From: Echeneis naucrates
Taxonomy: Eukaryota; Chordata; Actinopteri; Carangiformes; Echeneidae
Assembly: GCF_900963305.1 (NCBI RefSeq)
Contig: NC_042514.1
Span: 20,426,029-20,490,028, forward strand
Reading direction: 5' to 3'
Length of the DNA: 64,000 nt
The position numbers were made by a program, and so were the translations under genes. Positions 58,466-64,000 of this stretch are shown here, one piece after another; the stretch's first letter is position 1; every line of letters begins with the position of its first letter. The notes under the pieces are model-generated. The model saw nothing but the letters and a program-made list of their open reading frames with translations. It was not told the DNA's origin and did no database searches.

Positions 58466-60974
58466 TAGTTACCCCCAGAGGAGCACAGGGCACCCCCACC
58501 TCACCTGTCTTCATCTCCATGGGAACAGCAGCTGAGACTCAAGGGTGACTTGTGATGCTGCAGCTCAGATCTATCAGATTAAAGTGTCACTATAAACATG
58601 TTTATCCTTTTTCTGTCTGACTTCTGTGTTATGTGACCTCACTGTGACCTTACACCTGGCCTCACCTGACAGGAACATTGAGCTTTATCAAACAAACAAG
58701 AATAAATGCGCAACAATCAATACATATGATTTTTGATTCCAAGATTCCACAACCAGACTGGTTGGAGCTCTGGGACCTAGACAATCTGGATAAGGTAAAG
58801 TCTGCTGCAGATCTGGATCCGAATAACCCCAGTAATGGTCCACATCAGGTTTAGTCCATCATGGATGAGCTGGACCAGATTAATTTAACTGACGTGTCAA
58901 ACTAGGGTTAGTCATTTTCTTTTTCTGAGGTTTGTGAAGTTCAGGTCCGGATCCAGGTTTGGGTCCTGGTCTATGATCTGACTTTGAAAGTGAAGCAAAG
59001 AGAAACAGTTAACTGAGAGTTGATTCTCTGGATGACTGAAGCCGAACAAACCCTGAACCAGCAACAAAAGACCACAACCCCCACACAACACATATGCACA
59101 ATACACACACACACACAACACACTCCCTCCTCTCCACATCCCCTAAAGAGGAGAGGATCCATTATGTAACCACCCCTCCCCATCCCATCATTAACTGGGT
59201 CCCAGGTTGTGGGGGACATGGTCCACAGAGACTTGTTTACCACAACAAGGGACACAGAGGGAGAGATAGACAGCTAGAGAGACAGAGAGACAGAGAGACA
59301 GAGAGAGAGATTGAGACAGTTTTTCCCACCAACTCTTTCACATCAAAACTGTTTTCACACGCTGAGCTGTCCACCACTGTTACCATGGAAACAACAAGGA
59401 AGGGGGGGGGTACAAAGACAAAACAGCCACTAGAGGGAAACAGGAAGTAATCAGTTTATTAGAAACAACCAGGATTCAGTTTGGTCCAATCCAAAACCAC
59501 CCCCTCCCCTCCATTAAACTTCCCTCTCAGCTGAGGACTCATCTAATTAAGGTGGAGGGAATAAACAGATAGGCCTCTTTACACCCTACCAGAACCAGGA
59601 AGTAACCATCACCATAGCAACAAATAGGTCCTGCTGTGATGGTTGTTGTGGCAAAGGATATTTATTATGTAGGATATATTTCTGTATGGTTTCTGTGTTT
59701 CACCAGTTTGAGGAATGAAAAAAGTCCAAGTCCTAGTTTGGTCTTTGTGATAGAGAAATAATGAACAAAGAACTTGGATTTGATGATCCTTTTCATATTG
59801 GTTTTATTTCTTTTATACATTTTTTTGTTTGTTTTCTTGCTTTTATTTATTTGGGCTTTTATTAGTGGAGTCTTGAATACCTTTTAACAATGTTTCTGGT
59901 ACCTTATGTTGCAGATGTTACATTTGTTGTGTATGTATGAATGGACAACAAAGAAATTGAGAAGACTGAACAAAGGAACTTGAAGTAGAACTTGAATTTG
60001 AGGACATGTGGGGCATGCAAATCAAAGTGATCTTTGAATCACAGTGATATTTTCCTTTTTCTTTATAATTTAACACCATTCAATTTGTGATTCAGTTCAT
60101 TGTGACAAAGTTATTAGCCAAAAAAGGGCAAAGTAGAAGATTTGAGCTTCTCCTGTTTCTTCCTCCATTCTCCTTTTGGAATTCCTGCTGTGATGCTGTG
60201 TTTTTTTCTATAAACGTTTAAGGGTTTTCTGTGTGACATCAAACTCTCACCACTGATTCTATACTCTACGTATGTCCAATATTATTATGATTTAAAGGAG
60301 ATAAAAAAACAAGATATGTCCTCTGCAAGGGGAGAGAATAAACCCCATGTTGGAAATTCTTAGTATTGTATCATTTTGGGGTTTTGTTCCTTGTTGTTCA
60401 AGACCCTTTAGTAATTTCAAGAGAATCCAGAAATATTTGAATCAATATAGAAAACAAAACATTTAGTTGATTTGATAATTATGGTCTTATGAATAGAAAA
60501 ACATTTGCAAAAGCATATAATGACATTACAGCAGAGCACTTAAAAAAATAAAAAAAATGTTTTATTTATAGAAATACAATCTGGAAAAGTTATAACTTTG
60601 TCCTTTTACCATTCATAGATATTTGCACAGTCGCACGAGGAGAATCTGCACATTAAAAGTTATTAAATCTAATTAAACCTTTATGGAATAAATATCTATA
60701 ATTATCTGAAAATATTGATGTAGATTCAAAGAAAACATCGCGTGTTTTCACGACATTTAATAGCTGACATTGTCATTTACATAGAGAATCTAAATAATGA
60801 GCTTTTATTAAAAACAGATATCCGTAAATGGGATCCAGCTGAACCTCGGAAGAACGTTCGGCGGCTAACTGTCGTGAAACATCAATATTTTGCGACAAGC
60901 CGTATTCGAGGCAGGCAGCCTGGACTACACGTGAGTCTGACAGTCTGAGTCGAGCCGTGTCTCCCGCCGGTGAG

Positions 60975-63494
60975 ATGCTGTATCTGATCGGCCTCGGGCT
61001 GGGAGACCCCACCGACATCACGATGAAAGGCCTGCAGGCACTGCGGGGCTGCTCCCGGGTCTACCTGGAGTCCTACACGTCGGTGCTGGCCGGCGGGAAA
61101 GAAGCTCTGGTGAGTCTGTCTCACACTGCCGCGCTGCTCCGCTGAGGGCTCGCTGTGGTGCGTTCAGGGACTGAGGAGAAACATTAAGATGTAGCGAGCT
61201 AACTTCCGGGTTAACCCTGGGGCTCCAGTCCCACGAAGGTTGTTTACTTTCAATCGGGGACACGTTGCATGGGCGGAGCCAGATTATTTCAAAGGGGCGG
61301 AGCAATGGGTACCACCAGTTAAACTGGGGGGGGGGGGGCTAATATCCAGCTTTTAGTTTGCAGCACAAATTCCTGCTAATTAAAGCAAATGTCCAAATGT
61401 TTCAGCTTACGTCTGGGTTTTATTTTATTTTCAATGTCATTGTAGAAGGTTGAGCTGCAGTCACTTTGCACAAGTTTACACAATGCCCTGTCATTTCAAC
61501 CGGCTAACAGTGTTGTGAGTCAGTTAGTACTGGGGGACCTGGGGGCCAATCAGATATTAGGGGGGTGGGTGCCGCCCTGTTCCTCCACAGAAGCTCCGCC
61601 AATCATACGTTGCCAAGGTAACTCACGCAGAACGCCTAACCTGCTCCGCGGCGGGTTAAGTTGAGGAAAGGAGCTCAGCAGGTTTATTAGACCGCCCACT
61701 GGCCAATCAGTTGCCTTGGAAACGGACTGCCCGTTCCCAGACCAACCATTGATACGTGACAGAAAAGGTAGTGAGTTAACCCGTCTGATTTTCCACACGA
61801 TGGAGGAGGAGGAGGACTCCATTGGGATCGTTACTGAAATAAGGATTTAAAAATTTGTCAAACAAATGATAAATCTGAATTTAAATTCATGGGACACACA
61901 TACATCCAAGTTCGCTTGATGTGGCATTAATAATTAACGTATTGACAGAGCACACTGAACAACAACACAACCACTGAAAAACACTCACTGAACATTACAC
62001 ACTGAACAACACCACATATTGAACAACATGGTGCTCTGTGTGTGTTGTGCTTTGGCCCAAATGTGTGTTGATCACTGTGTGTCGTCGTCAGTGTGTTCTG
62101 TGTATGTGTGTTGACTTCTGTGTGTTGTCCCCAGGAATTGTTCTATGGAAAGGAGCTGATTGTGGCTGACAGAGACCTGGTTGAGCAGCGGGCCGATGAG
62201 ATCCTGAAGGATGCTAACGTGGCTGATGTGGCGTTCCTGGTTGTGGGTGACCCCTTCGGGTAAGGAGGAACCACAGAGTTTTTGTCAGTCTGCGTTTCCC
62301 TCCAAAACAACCAAATTTCAAAAGTACAGACAAACGTGGGTGGGCACCACAGCTGAACCCCCCGTGACTGGACTGCTCTCACTGATGATGTCTGTCCATG
62401 ATTGTGTGTGTGTTTCCACAGTGATACAGTCATTTGTTATTGTTTATCCTCCTTCAGAGCCACCACCCACAGCGACCTGGTTCTGAGAGCAGTGGATGCT
62501 GGGATACCGTACAAAGTCATTCATAACGCCTCCATCATGAATGCAGTGGGCTGCTGTGGTCTGCAGGTACGATACACATGAAGCAGGTTCACCCTGAGCT
62601 CAGTCTGACAGGCAGGGCTAACCGCATGACCTTGAAGAGACTCATCTGATATCTGAGTCACCTGACAGACGCTGTCCCTGTGTCTCTGTTGAAATGATCT
62701 GATGGCGGAAATGCTTCTTGGATATACGTCACAGCTCCTGGTTTTCTCTGAACCTGTGAGGGTTTTCTCCAGGTGACACTGAATGACATTTAGGAGTAAA
62801 TGTCCAGTGTGTTCAAGTGGACCCCTCCCACCACCCCAGTGGGATTTTGTCCCAGTCTGACACAGATGGTCTGACTGGATGAGTGCTGAGGGTCCTTACC
62901 CATCTGCTGCTGATGTCAGTGAATGCATCACATTACTGTGACCTCAGCAATAACTCAGCTGTCAGAGCAACCAATCAGAGAGCAGGACCCAGCTGTCCAC
63001 ACAAACACATTAGCATTAATGCTAACAAAACTCTCCTCTGGGAGGTCATTCATATGTTAATGAGGGATGTGAACGTAGATGAGCTCTGTGCCCCCCTGGA
63101 GCCAATTCCATCAGCCCCTGGCTTCAGTGGTGCATGGGGCAGCAAACCAAAAAGAACAGTCATGTGACCAGTGACATCATAGACTGAATCAGCTGACATG
63201 ACTGGAACAGTAAATATTAAATACCCAAACCTTCAAGTGGGACCAGTCTTCCAATCACAAGTCAGCTCAGACTGACCTCTGACCTGTTTCCTGTTAAAAC
63301 ATCTTCAGCATCATTTACTAACTGTCTGATTGTGCTGACCTCTGACCTGTGTGTGTGTGTGTCAGCTGTATAATTTTGGGGAGACAGTGTCGTTGGTTTT
63401 CTGGACGGAGACGTGGCGACCAGAGAGTTTCTACGACAAGATCTGTAAAAACAGACGAGCTGGACTACACACACTCTGTCTGCTGGGTGAGACA

Positions 63495-63530
<36 letters not shown>

Positions 63531-63851
63531 CAGGTCTTAGTGATGCTGTAACCATGGTAACCATGAGATGGATGGATTTTGAGCTTTCAGGGTCCAATCC
63601 AGGTTTCAGATCTCCATCCATCACCCATGTCCCACCCCTAAACAAACAGCCCTGCAGGGGCTGTGTGTGTGTGTGTCTCAGATTTTGGACCAGTTTGTAT
63701 TTTTTTTATTTACATTAATGAATATTAACACAGCAGCTGCACACATGGTCTCACACACAGTAACACACACACAAATCTAAAATGTGTTAATTTTTTTTTT
63801 TTTTTTTACAGATATCAAAGTCAAAGAGCAGAGCATCGAAAACATGATGAG
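60975..63851 (+). CDS. dph5: Diphthine methyl ester synthase, 5' part (runs off the window)
   Basis: SAM-dependent methyltransferase of diphthamide synthesis; it methylates the precursor on the EF2 histidine. Five coding exons are present: 60975-61109, 62135-62259, 62458-62566, 63366-63486, 63812-63851. They give 530 nt, about 176 of the roughly 285 residues expected. The start [20 protein letters not shown] carries the glycine-rich SAM loop. It is followed by [72 protein letters not shown] and [13 protein letters not shown], all family signatures. The last exon ends in a good donor (GAG, then GTAAGA), so the rest lies to the right. s1pr1 and dph5 are also neighbours in human 1p21. Confidence 0.97.
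63345..63526. repeat. GT and CA runs flanking dph5 exon 4
   Basis: A GT run (about 63,346-63,362) abuts the acceptor and a CA run (about 63,496-63,526) follows the donor of exon 4. The acceptor thus lacks a normal pyrimidine tract and relies on alternating GT. Confidence 0.85.
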
Positions 63852-64000
63852 GTAAGAACCAGGACGCTGCCCTGATCCATTTTAATCTAGAACCAAGTCC
63901 AGTCTTTCTCTTGATTGGAGCATAAGGCTTGACTTAGGTCCATTCAAAGATTGGTAAAATGCATTCATTAGTGTTACAATTCAGGATCAGGATCCTGTAT

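Larger units (their letters stand above)
54421..60974. other. s1pr1-dph5 gap, gene-free and repeat-rich
   Basis: In 6.5 kb I see no coding exon. It holds two related minisatellites, a SINE, a GT run, a 38-bp array with a MITE and a TACCCC-type array (all listed separately). From 59,600 to 60,800 the sequence is plain and AT-rich. The CpG-bearing last 150 bases should contain the dph5 promoter. Confidence 0.6.

Noticed and set aside
59250-59310. GA-rich short repeat (GAGACAGAGAGACA)
   Set aside because: Ordinary simple sequence with no further structure.

Overview
The window is nuclear DNA of a teleost fish. Nine vertebrate protein genes lie in 64 kb with short introns, teleost-type SINEs, CA/GT microsatellites and minisatellites. 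All nine were traced exon by exon: splice sites fit GT-AG, and exon lengths add up to open frames that align along their length with vertebrate families recalled from memory. Exact species and a/b paralogue names cannot be settled without searches.

Layout: (1) 1-4,293, left flank with a CpG-rich promoter-like island and the likely map1s 3' UTR. (2) map1s (-), divergent from trmt13 (+). (3) trmt13 and lrrc39 (-) converge, and their 3' ends probably overlap. (4) ptbp1 (-), 15 coding exons including the 34-nt autoregulatory exon, divergent from stil (+) across about 3 kb that holds a SINE. (5) stil, then a 30-bp minisatellite, then serpinc1 (+). (6) zbtb37 (-), convergent with serpinc1. (7) s1pr1 (-). 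(8) A gene-free, repeat-rich 6.5 kb with minisatellites, a second SINE and a hAT-like MITE. (9) dph5 (+), cut by the right edge.

The genes do not form one pathway. They cover microtubule binding (map1s), tRNA and EF2 modification (trmt13, dph5), a striated-muscle M-band protein (lrrc39), splicing control (ptbp1), centriole duplication (stil), coagulation control (serpinc1), transcription (zbtb37) and lipid signalling (s1pr1). What unites them is linkage: human counterparts map to 1p21 (trmt13, lrrc39, s1pr1, dph5), 1p33 (stil), 1q25 (serpinc1, zbtb37) and 19p13 (map1s, ptbp1). This fits an ancestral block that was reshuffled in mammals.

I found no CRISPR, phage, operon or previously unknown multi-gene system. 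The points most worth a second look are a 9-nt candidate microexon in lrrc39, the conserved 34-nt ptbp1 exon, a MITE that cleanly interrupts a 38-bp tandem array, a 30-bp minisatellite that is open on the antisense strand, the altered glycosylation pattern of antithrombin, and several promoter-type motif clusters.
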